Positions 1 to 6,660 of a stretch of DNA of 6,719 bases are shown piece by piece. The stretch is from the NCBI GenBank assembly GCA_902803625.1, contig CADCQV010000129.1:1-6719 (forward strand). The letters are read 5' to 3'. Positions within the stretch are counted from its first letter, which is position 1; every line of letters begins with the position of its first letter. The notes below the pieces were generated by a model. It was given only the letters and a program-made list of their open reading frames with translations, made no database searches and was not told where the DNA came from. The position numbers were made by a program, and so were the translations under genes. The stretch comes from an uncultured Lachnospiraceae bacterium (GTDB taxonomy: Bacteria > Bacillota > Clostridia > Lachnospirales > Lachnospiraceae).

Positions 1-966
1 AGCATTTATATATTCTTCAAAATACCTGTCAATGACGAAGTCCTCTATCTCCTGTCCGGACAGCTCCTCCCCGAAGGCCTTCCAGTCATCCGAGGCAAGG
101 AGCTGCCTTTTATTGATGATGCCCTGTATTCTCTCCTTCCGGGATTCAATTGCCTCCATGTCGTACACATCCTTCTTAAATGAAGGCTTTTCGCCTCTTA
201 TATACTTCAGGGCATAGATCATCTGGGTAAATGCTTTCATATAATCGGAGGGGTTATCCTTTATTATCTCAGCATATTCTCCCCAGGCGGGAAGGTATCT
301 GTAGCGCACGAAGCTGTAATCTGGCAGATGCCCGGCTCTTCCGTGTCCTAAGTTCATTATGGAGTTTTCACTGCTCTGGTAAAGGCTGTTTGTATATATA
401 CTGTTATCAAGATCATCCGGCACGGATGTCTTATGCACGAATTTGATCTGCTTCTCTGTATAATCATCTCCATCAGGAAACAACTCATAAAACACATAAT
501 TCGTATTATTGATGACAAGTGACGGCGTCCCGGCGAAATAGGCATGAGCCCAGGTATCCGCAAGGACATGCATTGCAATCCCAACCGACTGCACCGGCTT
601 TCCCCTTGCAAGCTCCACAGTTTTTACCACAAGGTCACCGTTCGGGCCGCATATCAGCCTGTACTTATCCCGGTAGCGCTTTGAGCATTTCTTCCTTTCT
701 GCCATAAGATCCCTTGGCAGGAAATGAAAGGAAGACCATATCCTTGTGATATCCTGTAAGCCCACAGGATCGGTTCTGGCATCCATAAGCTCCAGCTGCA
801 GCTGTGTGGTCGCAGCATTGGACGGTCCCTTGATCTTCGCCAAAAGGGTCCTTGAGCACACATCCACAAACTGTGCGCTGTAAGCTATATCAAGACTTTC
901 CTCATGTGAATAGCCTGCAAGACATGATGCGCAGTATGTTGCATAATAGTGAAAATCCTCCTGCAT
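1..966 (-). CDS. DUF6765-like protein, partial (C-terminus beyond left edge)
   Basis: An uninterrupted minus-strand reading frame of 322 codons runs from an ATG at 966-964 to base 1 with no stop, so the C-terminus is missing. The protein begins MQEDFHYYATYC and continues with AGYSHEES and AYSAQFVD (residues 17-35). It has a histidine-aspartate motif HVLADTWAH (H133, D137, H141) and a second motif GHGRAGHLPDY (H208, H213, D216). These match my memory of DUF6765, an uncharacterised family. The HxxxD spacing resembles the zinc ligands of the zinc-dependent phospholipase C / S1-P1 nuclease fold, so a metal-dependent hydrolase is possible, but that is inference. No signal peptide or membrane helix is visible, so it is probably cytoplasmic. 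It starts 3 bp after the stop of the membrane-protein gene. Its ribosome binding site (GGGAG, 11 nt upstream) lies inside that gene, which suggests translational coupling. Confidence 0.8.
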   Translation of the reverse strand, partial: MQEDFHYYATYCASCLAGYSHEESLDIAYSAQFVDVCSRTLLAKIKGPSNAATTQLQLELMDARTDPVGLQDITRIWSSFHFLPRDLMAERKKCSKRYRDKYRLICGPNGDLVVKTVELARGKPVQSVGIAMHVLADTWAHAYFAGTPSLVINNTNYVFYELFPDGDDYTEKQIKFVHKTSVPDDLDNSIYTNSLYQSSENSIMNLGHGRAGHLPDYSFVRYRYLPAWGEYAEIIKDNPSDYMKAFTQMIYALKYIRGEKPSFKKDVYDMEAIESRKERIQGIINKRQLLASDDWKAFGEELSGQEIEDFVIDRYFEEYINA

Positions 967-969
967 AGG

Positions 970-1449
970 TCAGCTGTCTCCCTTGATCCTTTTAATCCTT
1001 ATCGAAGAAACGATCACCACAATAAAGATATAAATTGTAGTGATATCAACCAGTATTGATGCCAAAGTTGTATCGATCCTCTCAATAATCTGAAGCTGAT
1101 CTTTATATGTGTACAGACTCAGAACGGATAAAACCGCTATTATTATCGCAGCAACGAAATATCCTTCTTTGTGCTCCATCCCTTTTGCAGCCCTCATTGC
1201 ATTTAATCCGATATACAGATGTACTTTCATGATGACAAAGGATATTATGACTATCAGAGCGATCGCTACTACAATATTTAGCATCGCCGATTCCGGATCT
1301 TCATTGCCATAATTCAGGTATTCTTTTGAATTCAAAAAGAGCTCAATAAGGACTCTTACCACACTCCACGCGCCCATAATGATCACGCCCGTACCGCTTA
1401 CATTGAGATCATCTTCGTATCTTCTGAGCTTGGCTTTTTCAGTGTTCAT
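970..1449 (-). CDS. Small four-helix membrane protein, unknown function
   Basis: This 159-residue protein has no recognisable enzymatic motif. Hydrophobic stretches suggest four membrane helices at about residues 19-38, 56-77, 97-113 and 128-150. A charged N-terminus (KAKLRRYEDD) precedes them and a basic tail (RIKRIKGDS) follows. The positive charge at both ends and in the loop between helices 2 and 3 (MRAAKGMEHKEG) favours both termini in the cytoplasm. The LYIGLNAMRAAKG segment resembles small uncharacterised clostridial membrane proteins I have seen, but I cannot name a family. The ATG at 1449 is preceded by AAAGG at a suitable distance. The gene lies 23 bp after the DUF362 gene and 3 bp before the DUF6765-like gene, so it is probably the middle gene of an operon. 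It might anchor or regulate one of the neighbours, which is speculative. Confidence 0.82.
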   Translation of the reverse strand: MNTEKAKLRRYEDDLNVSGTGVIIMGAWSVVRVLIELFLNSKEYLNYGNEDPESAMLNIVVAIALIVIISFVIMKVHLYIGLNAMRAAKGMEHKEGYFVAAIIIAVLSVLSLYTYKDQLQIIERIDTTLASILVDITTIYIFIVVIVSSIRIKRIKGDS

Positions 1450-1472
1450 TGCATGCGCCTTTCATTAGTTTC

Positions 1473-2558
1473 TTAAAAGCTTCTGAGGTAATTCAGTATA
1501 TCCATGGTTTTTGCAGGACAACCGGCGGCATGGGACTTAAATTCTGCAGTACAGTTTCCGATTCCCGGGCAGGATAATGACCGGCCCCTATATCCCTGTC
1601 CTATTGCGATCCTGTTCCTTTCAAATTTACCCAGCTCACCGTTATCCTTAAGTCTCATAAGTGCCTGTATAAGATTGGCATAGCAGGAGGAACAGGAATC
1701 CTTTTCGTCTATCAGCCTTGACAGCTCCCTTACCATTCTTGAAGGGGACGGCTTTGTCTTTGATTCGTCCCGGTTTAATTCAACGATCTCTGCATTACCA
1801 ATATCCGTGCTTCCTACGCCGAGCTCTCCGGCCAGTGAAAGATAACCGATCTCTCCGGCCTCATATCCCATAAGGCTGGCTATATACGTGTCTGTAAGAA
1901 CCGGATCGGTACAGCAGAATATCCTGTTCATGCTGACGGGATTTCCGCCTTCTTCAAAGTCAAGATCCCCGCAGATTCCATCTACTATGCAAAAATCAGC
2001 TTTTATTATCTTATTCAGATACGCGATAGGCTTATGGAGGCCCATTGAATGAAACCTCCGTTTTTCCCCGTCGGAAATGATACCCTTCAGATTTTTCAGG
2101 GCTCCGGTCATGAGAGTCTGGCAGTGGCCCTTCAGAACCGGGACATCAATCAGATAATCCAGCTCAAGTGCTGTTCTGCTTATCTCCATACGGACACCGT
2201 TATATTCTTTTATCTCAAATTTATCTTTCTTAGTATCAATAAGCTTTGTCCCGTATCTTTCCGCTATCTCCTCATACCCAAGCTTCCTGAAGGCTTCCTT
2301 TGTGGAAGCACCGGTCCAAGATCCTTCGAGAATGGTGATATCATACTGCCCCTTACTCTGCAGATATTCCACTATCCCCTCCACTATCCCGCTATGGGTA
2401 GTGGCACCGCTTTCAGCAGGCGCAGAATTTACAAGATTCGGCTTTATCCCTATTTTTGAGCCTTTCGGTATCTCCTTTTCCGGTCCTGCTTCTTGCAACA
2501 GGGATAATGTCATTTTCTTTGGTTCATCTCCATATATTACGGTGATCCTGTTATCCAT
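1473..2558 (-). CDS. DUF362 domain-containing protein with cysteine-rich C-terminus
   Basis: This 361-residue, apparently complete protein belongs to the DUF362 family. Family hallmarks are IGIKPNLV near residues 36-43, the THSGIVEGIVEYL segment (54-66), the DVPVLKGHCQTLMTGALKNLKG region (138-159) and a following conserved histidine segment (RRFHSMGLH, 168-175). The C-terminal part carries cysteines C289 and C292 (C-x2-C), C330 and C336 (C-x5-C) and C347 (GCPAK). This pattern could hold an iron-sulphur cluster; some DUF362 proteins are known to carry ferredoxin-type clusters, but this is not a standard ferredoxin motif. No signal peptide or membrane segment is seen, so it is probably cytoplasmic. 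The biochemical role of the family is not established. The ATG at 2558 follows AAAGGA with about 9 nt spacing. It is the first gene of the leftward cluster, downstream of a candidate promoter at 2653-2624. Confidence 0.93.
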   Translation of the reverse strand: MDNRITVIYGDEPKKMTLSLLQEAGPEKEIPKGSKIGIKPNLVNSAPAESGATTHSGIVEGIVEYLQSKGQYDITILEGSWTGASTKEAFRKLGYEEIAERYGTKLIDTKKDKFEIKEYNGVRMEISRTALELDYLIDVPVLKGHCQTLMTGALKNLKGIISDGEKRRFHSMGLHKPIAYLNKIIKADFCIVDGICGDLDFEEGGNPVSMNRIFCCTDPVLTDTYIASLMGYEAGEIGYLSLAGELGVGSTDIGNAEIVELNRDESKTKPSPSRMVRELSRLIDEKDSCSSCYANLIQALMRLKDNGELGKFERNRIAIGQGYRGRSLSCPGIGNCTAEFKSHAAGCPAKTMDILNYLRSF

Positions 2559-2623
2559 ACCGGTTTTCCTTTAATGCTTATGTTTTCCCGGGGCTCATAT
2601 GCCATCAGTCCCGCACCATTGTT

Positions 2624-2653
2624 ATTATAACCGTCAGACTGATATTATGCCAC
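2624..2653 (-). promoter_or_regulatory. Candidate promoter for the leftward DUF362 cluster
   Basis: On the minus strand a perfect TATAAT (2629-2624) is preceded, after an 18-bp spacer, by GTGGCA (2653-2648), which matches four of six positions of TTGACA. Transcription would start near 2617, giving a leader of about 58 nt before the DUF362 ATG. The -10 box is perfect but the -35 box is weak, so it may need an activator. Confidence 0.5.
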
Positions 2654-2709
2654 CCTCTGAAGAGCAGAGGACAGCGGTCACTGTCCAGCCCCGAATAATC
2701 CACCGTGGA
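2654..2709. repeat. Cluster of short perfect inverted repeats between the promoters
   Basis: Three small perfect inverted repeats lie side by side. They are CCTCTG-AAGAG-CAGAGG (2654-2670), GGACAG-CGGTCA-CTGTCC (2669-2686) and TCCAC-C-GTGGA (2699-2709). The first two share two bases, so they could not both fold at once in RNA. The cluster begins directly next to the -35 box of the leftward promoter (2653-2648) and lies about 46 bp or more upstream of the rightward -35 box. That position suits binding sites for a regulator acting on one or both promoters. I do not recognise the sites as those of a named regulator. Confidence 0.4.
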
Positions 2710-2754
2710 GACGCTGCCCACCTTATTACCATCCGCCCCGTCCTTACGTTAAAT

Positions 2755-2783
2755 ATGACAGTATCTGAGAAAAGAGCTATAAT
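2755..2783 (+). promoter_or_regulatory. Sigma-A-type promoter of the sugar ABC operon
   Basis: ATGACA (2755-2760, five of six matches to TTGACA) is followed by an optimal 17-bp spacer and a perfect TATAAT (2778-2783). Transcription would start near 2790, leaving a leader of about 40 nt before the lipoprotein ATG. It is the strongest promoter-like match I noticed in the window, and it precedes three co-directional, closely spaced genes. Confidence 0.75.
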
Positions 2784-2795
2784 AAAGAAAAAGAA

Positions 2796-2808
2796 GGGTT
2801 ATTAACCC
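2796..2808. promoter_or_regulatory. 13-bp palindrome in the leader, possible operator
   Basis: GGGTTATTAACCC is a perfect palindrome with a single central base. It lies just after the predicted transcription start and about 11 bp before the ribosome binding site (AGGAG, 2820-2824). A repressor bound here would block the promoter. The alternative is a small RNA hairpin (five pairs, three-base loop). A terminator is unlikely because CGTTCCCC follows, not a run of T. The regulator is not identified. Confidence 0.4.
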
Positions 2809-2830
2809 CGTTCCCCATCAGGAGACCTTT

Positions 2831-3907
2831 ATGAAACGGAAGCTTGAACAGTTGATCTTCTTTATACTTTGTTTTGCAATGGCTGCCACACTGTCAGGAT
2901 GCAATGGCGGAAAAGATCCGTCTGCAAAGACGGTTGGGATCGTTATGCCATCAAAATCCATAGAACGGTGGGGACGTGACGGCGAATATCTCAGATCACT
3001 CTTTACGGAGGAAGGATATAATGTCGAGCTCAGATTTTCAGATGATGTTCTGAGACAGATAAATGACATACAGGTTCTTATAGCCGATGATGTTGATATT
3101 CTGATCGTTGTTCCGATTGACGGAGGAACCTTGTCGAGAACGCTTGAAGATGCAACGATAAAGAATATCCCCGTGATTTCATATGATATGCTTGTCCTTA
3201 ATACTGATGCGATAGACTGCTACGTGTCATTTGATAATTACAGGGTCGGTGCACTTCAGGGACAATATATCGTTGATGCACTGTCACCTGATGAAACGGA
3301 GGATACTTTTAATATCGAGCTGGTTACCGGGGACCCCGCCGATAATAATGCAAGGTTTTTCTTCGGCGGAGCCATAGATGTCCTGCAACCCTATATTGAT
3401 TCGGGAAAGTTTATCGTTCCGTCGGGCAAGACCACCTTTGACCAGACTGCGACTCCCGGATGGTCAATGGATCTGGCATTCAAGAACATGCAGAATACCC
3501 TTGCCTCATATTATTCGGACGGAAAACGGCTTGATGCCGTGATGTGCTCGAATGACGGTTTGGGGCTTGGAGTCCTTAATGCGGTCCAGTCTGATTATCT
3601 TGGAGGAAACACCCCGGTCATAACAGGACAGGACGGAGACACCGCAGCACTTCAGAGCATACGTGACGGAAAATTGTCTATGACCGTATATAAGGATGTC
3701 CGGAATGAAGCGGATGTAACCGTATCGGTTGCAACAGCGATACTTGAAGGAAAGGCACTGGACGAGTCTCTTATTGGGGAATTACCGGCCGAGTGCGTCT
3801 TTGATACCGAATCCTATGACAACGGTGTCAAGAAGGTTCCGTCGTTCCTTCTTGTCCCGGAGGTTATAGATTCGGATAATGTCGACTCTTTATTGAAAAA
3901 CAGATAG
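2831..3907 (+). CDS. chvE: ChvE-like multiple-monosaccharide-binding lipoprotein
   Basis: This is the extracellular sugar-binding subunit of an ABC importer, 358 residues long and full length for the family. A signal sequence with basic N-terminus (MKRK) and hydrophobic core ends in the lipobox LSGC (C24), which predicts a lipid-anchored protein. The mature part follows the ChvE/periplasmic-binding-protein type 1 pattern. Visible motifs are the ligand-contact segment KSIERWGRDG (42-51), SYD (117-119), SFDNYRVG (133-140), DPADNNARFFFGGA (168-181), SNDGLGLG (240-247), GQD (266-268) and YKD (287-289). From the family, ligands would be aldoses such as glucose, galactose, xylose or arabinose; the exact sugar cannot be read from sequence. 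The ATG at 2831 follows AGGAG with 6 nt spacing. It is the first gene of the operon, 29 bp before the ATPase gene. Confidence 0.93.
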   Translation: MKRKLEQLIFFILCFAMAATLSGCNGGKDPSAKTVGIVMPSKSIERWGRDGEYLRSLFTEEGYNVELRFSDDVLRQINDIQVLIADDVDILIVVPIDGGTLSRTLEDATIKNIPVISYDMLVLNTDAIDCYVSFDNYRVGALQGQYIVDALSPDETEDTFNIELVTGDPADNNARFFFGGAIDVLQPYIDSGKFIVPSGKTTFDQTATPGWSMDLAFKNMQNTLASYYSDGKRLDAVMCSNDGLGLGVLNAVQSDYLGGNTPVITGQDGDTAALQSIRDGKLSMTVYKDVRNEADVTVSVATAILEGKALDESLIGELPAECVFDTESYDNGVKKVPSFLLVPEVIDSDNVDSLLKNR

Positions 3908-3926
3908 AGCATTTCTTTACCGCAGC

Positions 3927-3939
3927 GGAGGAACAATTG
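3927..3939 (+). promoter_or_regulatory. Ribosome binding site supporting a TTG start for mmsA
   Basis: GGAGG at 3927-3931 stands 5 nt before TTG (3937-3939). The next in-frame ATG (3958) has no such signal in front of it. Starting there would remove the MADHILE segment, which matches the usual N-terminus of MmsA-type ATPases. The TTG start is therefore preferred. Confidence 0.8.
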
Positions 3940-5487
3940 GCAGATCATATTCTGGAAATGAAAAACATAAGCAAAAGCTTCGGCAGAAACAAGGCGCTTG
4001 ACAACGTAAACCTGAATGTCACACGGGGGGAGATCCATGCTCTTATCGGTGAAAACGGTGCAGGAAAATCCACGCTGATGAACATTCTGAGCGGTATCTA
4101 TCCCTATGGAAGCTACAGCGGTGAGATATTATATGATGGAAAGCCCTGCCGTTTCAGAAAACCTGCGGACAGTATAGAAAACGGCATTGTTATCGTTCAT
4201 CAGGAGCTGGCACTGGTTCCCGGAATGTCCATAGGAGAGAATATGTTCCTCTGTAATGAGAGACGGGACCGTTTCGGAGTCGACTGGGGAAGAACCTTCA
4301 AGGAGGCTGAGGAGTACTTAAAGATGGTTGGACTTAATGAGGATCCCCGCACTCCCGTAAAGGATCTGGGTACCGGAAAGCAGCAGCTTGTTGAGATAGC
4401 AAAAGCCCTGTCTAAGAAGGCCAGGCTTCTGATCCTTGACGAACCCACATCCTCCTTAAATGATGAGGATTCCGAAATGCTTCTGGATCTCCTTATAGAT
4501 ATGAAGAAGACAGGGCTGACCTCTATAATAATATCCCACAAATTAAGTGAACTGTCCTACTGCGCTGATAATATGACGATCCTGCGTGACGGATCAACAG
4601 TGGAAACTCTTTCAAATGAAGGTCATGACATCGACGAAGACCGCATAATCAGCGGTATGATCGGATATCCGATGGAAGAGCGTTTCCCGGAAAGGGAGCA
4701 TAATATCAGCGATGAGGTCGTTTTCAAAGTTGAGAACTGGTCCGTAAATGATCCTGTTTATACTGATAAGAAAATAGTCAAAAATGTTTCGCTTTATGCG
4801 AAAAAGGGTGAGATAATCGGACTTTTCGGACTGCAGGGTGCGGGACGGACAGAGCTCGCCCTGTCTCTTTTCGGAAAATACTATGGCACCAAAATCAGCG
4901 GAAATATGTATATAAACGGCAGGAGATCTGACCCTAAGGACACGAAGAGCGCGCTTAAAGACGGTCTTGCCTATGTCACTGAGGACAGAAAGGCAAACGG
5001 GCTGGTACTCACACAGAGCATAGCCGGAAACACCACAATGGCTGCACTGGAGAAGATCACCCGTCACGGGATCGTGGATAATGATATGGAAAAGGCCGTT
5101 ACCAGGGAATATATGGACAGGCTTCATACGAAAGCACCCTCAGAATCCGAAAGAGTGGGGCACTTGTCGGGAGGAAACCAGCAGAAGGTAATGCTCGCAA
5201 AATGGATGTTCACTGATGCTGATATCCTGATAATAGACGAACCCACAAGGGGGATAGATGTGGGAGCAAAGCATGAGATATACGAAATACTCGGTATGCT
5301 CGCAGAGTCAGGTAAAACCATCGTGATGATCTCATCCGAAATGTCGGAGCTTTTGGGAATATGCGACAGGCTGTATGTTATGAATGAGGGATATATCATT
5401 GAGGAGATGCCTGCAAAGGATGCCACACGAAAAAAGATCATGGAAGCGATCCTAAAGCATGATACCCGCATATCAAGAGAATCATAA
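3937..5487 (+). CDS. mmsA: Multiple-monosaccharide ABC transporter ATPase (double NBD)
   Basis: This is the cytoplasmic ATP-hydrolysing subunit of the sugar importer, 516 residues with two fused nucleotide-binding domains, as is usual for MmsA/GguA/XylG-type ATPases. Domain 1 has Walker A GENGAGKST (38-46), Q-loop Q89, a signature LGTGKQQ (144-150), Walker B LLILDEP (164-170) and switch H201. Domain 2 has a degenerate Walker A GLQGAGRTE (298-306, R304 in place of lysine), signature LSGGNQQK (410-417), Walker B ILIIDEP (430-436) and SSE in place of the switch histidine. Domain 1 also departs from the classical LSGGQ signature, so the working ATP site probably pairs the domain 1 Walker motifs with the domain 2 signature. 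Such asymmetry is common in this sugar ATPase group. The start is TTG at 3937. The gene ends 15 bp before the permease gene. Confidence 0.95.
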   Translation: MADHILEMKNISKSFGRNKALDNVNLNVTRGEIHALIGENGAGKSTLMNILSGIYPYGSYSGEILYDGKPCRFRKPADSIENGIVIVHQELALVPGMSIGENMFLCNERRDRFGVDWGRTFKEAEEYLKMVGLNEDPRTPVKDLGTGKQQLVEIAKALSKKARLLILDEPTSSLNDEDSEMLLDLLIDMKKTGLTSIIISHKLSELSYCADNMTILRDGSTVETLSNEGHDIDEDRIISGMIGYPMEERFPEREHNISDEVVFKVENWSVNDPVYTDKKIVKNVSLYAKKGEIIGLFGLQGAGRTELALSLFGKYYGTKISGNMYINGRRSDPKDTKSALKDGLAYVTEDRKANGLVLTQSIAGNTTMAALEKITRHGIVDNDMEKAVTREYMDRLHTKAPSESERVGHLSGGNQQKVMLAKWMFTDADILIIDEPTRGIDVGAKHEIYEILGMLAESGKTIVMISSEMSELLGICDRLYVMNEGYIIEEMPAKDATRKKIMEAILKHDTRISRES

Positions 5488-5502
5488 AAGGAGTATAGGG
5501 GA

Positions 5503-6660
5503 ATGGAAATAAAAACTGTAATTAAGAAAAATTCACTGCTTATATCACTGATAATCCTATTTTGCTTTTTCTCGCTGATCACAGGAGGAAGGATGCTTGC
5601 TCCGCAAAATATATCAAATCTGATACTGCAGAATTCCTATGTGCTGATAATGGCCTGCGGCATGCTTTTATGTATTCTGACCGGAGGAAACGTGGATCTT
5701 TCGGTGGGAGCCATTGTCTGCCTGGTAGCAGCTACTGCGGCAAGGCTTTTGGAGGAAGGTGTCAGCAGCTTTGCAGTAATACCTCTGTGTCTCCTTCTTT
5801 CACTGATCATCGGGGCATGGCAGGGCTTCTGGATAGGCTATATCGGTATTCCGTCTTTTATCTGTACCCTTGCCGGAATGTTCATGTTCAGAGGGTTCGG
5901 ACGTGAGATCATAAATTCACAGACGGTATTGATAAATAACCGGCAGTTTTTTGATATTTTCACAGCCTACATCTCTGTTCCGGGAATTGATTCAGGTGAT
6001 GTGAAGTGGTCTGCATTTATCGTAGGAGTCATAATGTCGTTCCTGGTGGCGGCCTGTATATTGTACTATCGGACAATGAAGATCAGGAAGGGGTATGAAA
6101 ACACTTCTTTGAAGGCCGCTATCGCAAAGGTGATCGCAGTGGATGCCATCATCCTTGCATACTCCTGGAAGATCGCACATTTCAGGGGAATTTCCGTCAT
6201 GCTTATCTGGGTGGTGGTTGTCGTGGGATTCTACTACTATCTGACAACGAAGTCATTAACAGGACGGCATTTCTATGCGGTAGGCGGAAACGCCAGAACG
6301 GCAGAGCTTTCGGGAATAAATACCAAAAAAATATATTTCCTGGCATATGCATCAATGGCATTTTTAGCGGGACTTTCCTCCCTTACAGTTGCAGCTCGCG
6401 TCGGCTCCGTGAACGGAGACCTCGGGAATTCCTTTGAAATGGATGCCATAGGAGCCTGCTTTATAGGAGGAGCCTCTGCCTACGGCGGCAGCGGAAGCAT
6501 TTTCGGAGCCGTGGCAGGTGGTCTCCTGCTCGGCATCATAAATCAGGGAATGTCAATAATCGGTCTCGGAAATAACTGGCAGTTTGTGATCAAGGGCGTA
6601 ATACTTATGTTCGCCGTTATTATAGAGTCAATGGGGACGGTTCCAATGGCGTTAAGTTAG
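5503..6660 (+). CDS. mmsB: Multiple-monosaccharide ABC transporter permease
   Basis: This 385-residue integral membrane protein forms the channel of the sugar importer (BPD_transp_2 family, MmsB/GguB/XylH type). Hydrophobic helices cover most of its length, with a first helix at about 11-27 and the last at about 359-376. Family motifs are LTGGNVDLSVGA (59-70), GIPSFICTLAGMFMFRG (115-131), the cytoplasmic loop GRHFYAVGGNARTAELSGI (254-272, the likely contact with the ATPase) and FEMDAIGACFIGGAS (311-325). A charged segment near 190-205 is typical of the multiple-sugar subgroup. The ATG at 5503 follows AAAGGAG with 9 nt spacing. The C-terminus is odd. Relatives usually end in a short basic tail after the last helix, whereas this one ends MGTVPMALS, encoded by sequence that looks like part of the adjoining repeat. 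Confidence 0.94.
   Translation: MEIKTVIKKNSLLISLIILFCFFSLITGGRMLAPQNISNLILQNSYVLIMACGMLLCILTGGNVDLSVGAIVCLVAATAARLLEEGVSSFAVIPLCLLLSLIIGAWQGFWIGYIGIPSFICTLAGMFMFRGFGREIINSQTVLINNRQFFDIFTAYISVPGIDSGDVKWSAFIVGVIMSFLVAACILYYRTMKIRKGYENTSLKAAIAKVIAVDAIILAYSWKIAHFRGISVMLIWVVVVVGFYYYLTTKSLTGRHFYAVGGNARTAELSGINTKKIYFLAYASMAFLAGLSSLTVAARVGSVNGDLGNSFEMDAIGACFIGGASAYGGSGSIFGAVAGGLLLGIINQGMSIIGLGNNWQFVIKGVILMFAVIIESMGTVPMALS

Larger units (their letters stand above)
2559..2830. other. Divergent intergenic control region
   Basis: This 272-bp gap separates the leftward DUF362 cluster from the rightward sugar-transport operon. It holds one candidate promoter in each direction, a group of short inverted repeats (2654-2709) and a palindrome (2796-2808). 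A 68-codon plus-strand open frame at 2599-2805 has no convincing ribosome binding site and overlaps both promoter elements, so I do not call it a gene. No regulator gene is present in the window, so any controlling protein is encoded elsewhere. Confidence 0.8.

Noticed and set aside
357..869. Several 60-85-codon frames in other phases of the first 966 bases
   Set aside because: They overlap the long open frame that carries the DUF6765-like motifs, and none has a convincing start.
2740..2760. Possible catabolite-control (cre) site around the TTACGTTAAA segment
   Set aside because: Only about half of the informative positions match the cre consensus, so it is not supported.
2599..2805. 68-codon plus-strand open frame in the intergenic region
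   Set aside because: It has no convincing ribosome binding site, covers the promoter elements and ends in a lysine-rich stretch that is just the A-rich leader. No family resemblance.
3908..3936. Possible terminator or attenuator between chvE and mmsA (CCGCAGCGG)
   Set aside because: The arms are only three or four bases, there is no T-run, and the sequence runs directly into the mmsA ribosome binding site.
4612..5127. 171-codon minus-strand frame opposite mmsA
   Set aside because: It lies wholly inside mmsA on the opposite strand and shows no recognisable protein family. Treated as a shadow.
5124..5582. 152-codon minus-strand frame opposite mmsA/mmsB
   Set aside because: It is antisense to well-supported transporter genes in matching codon phase, has no ribosome binding site, and its composition is that of a shadow frame.
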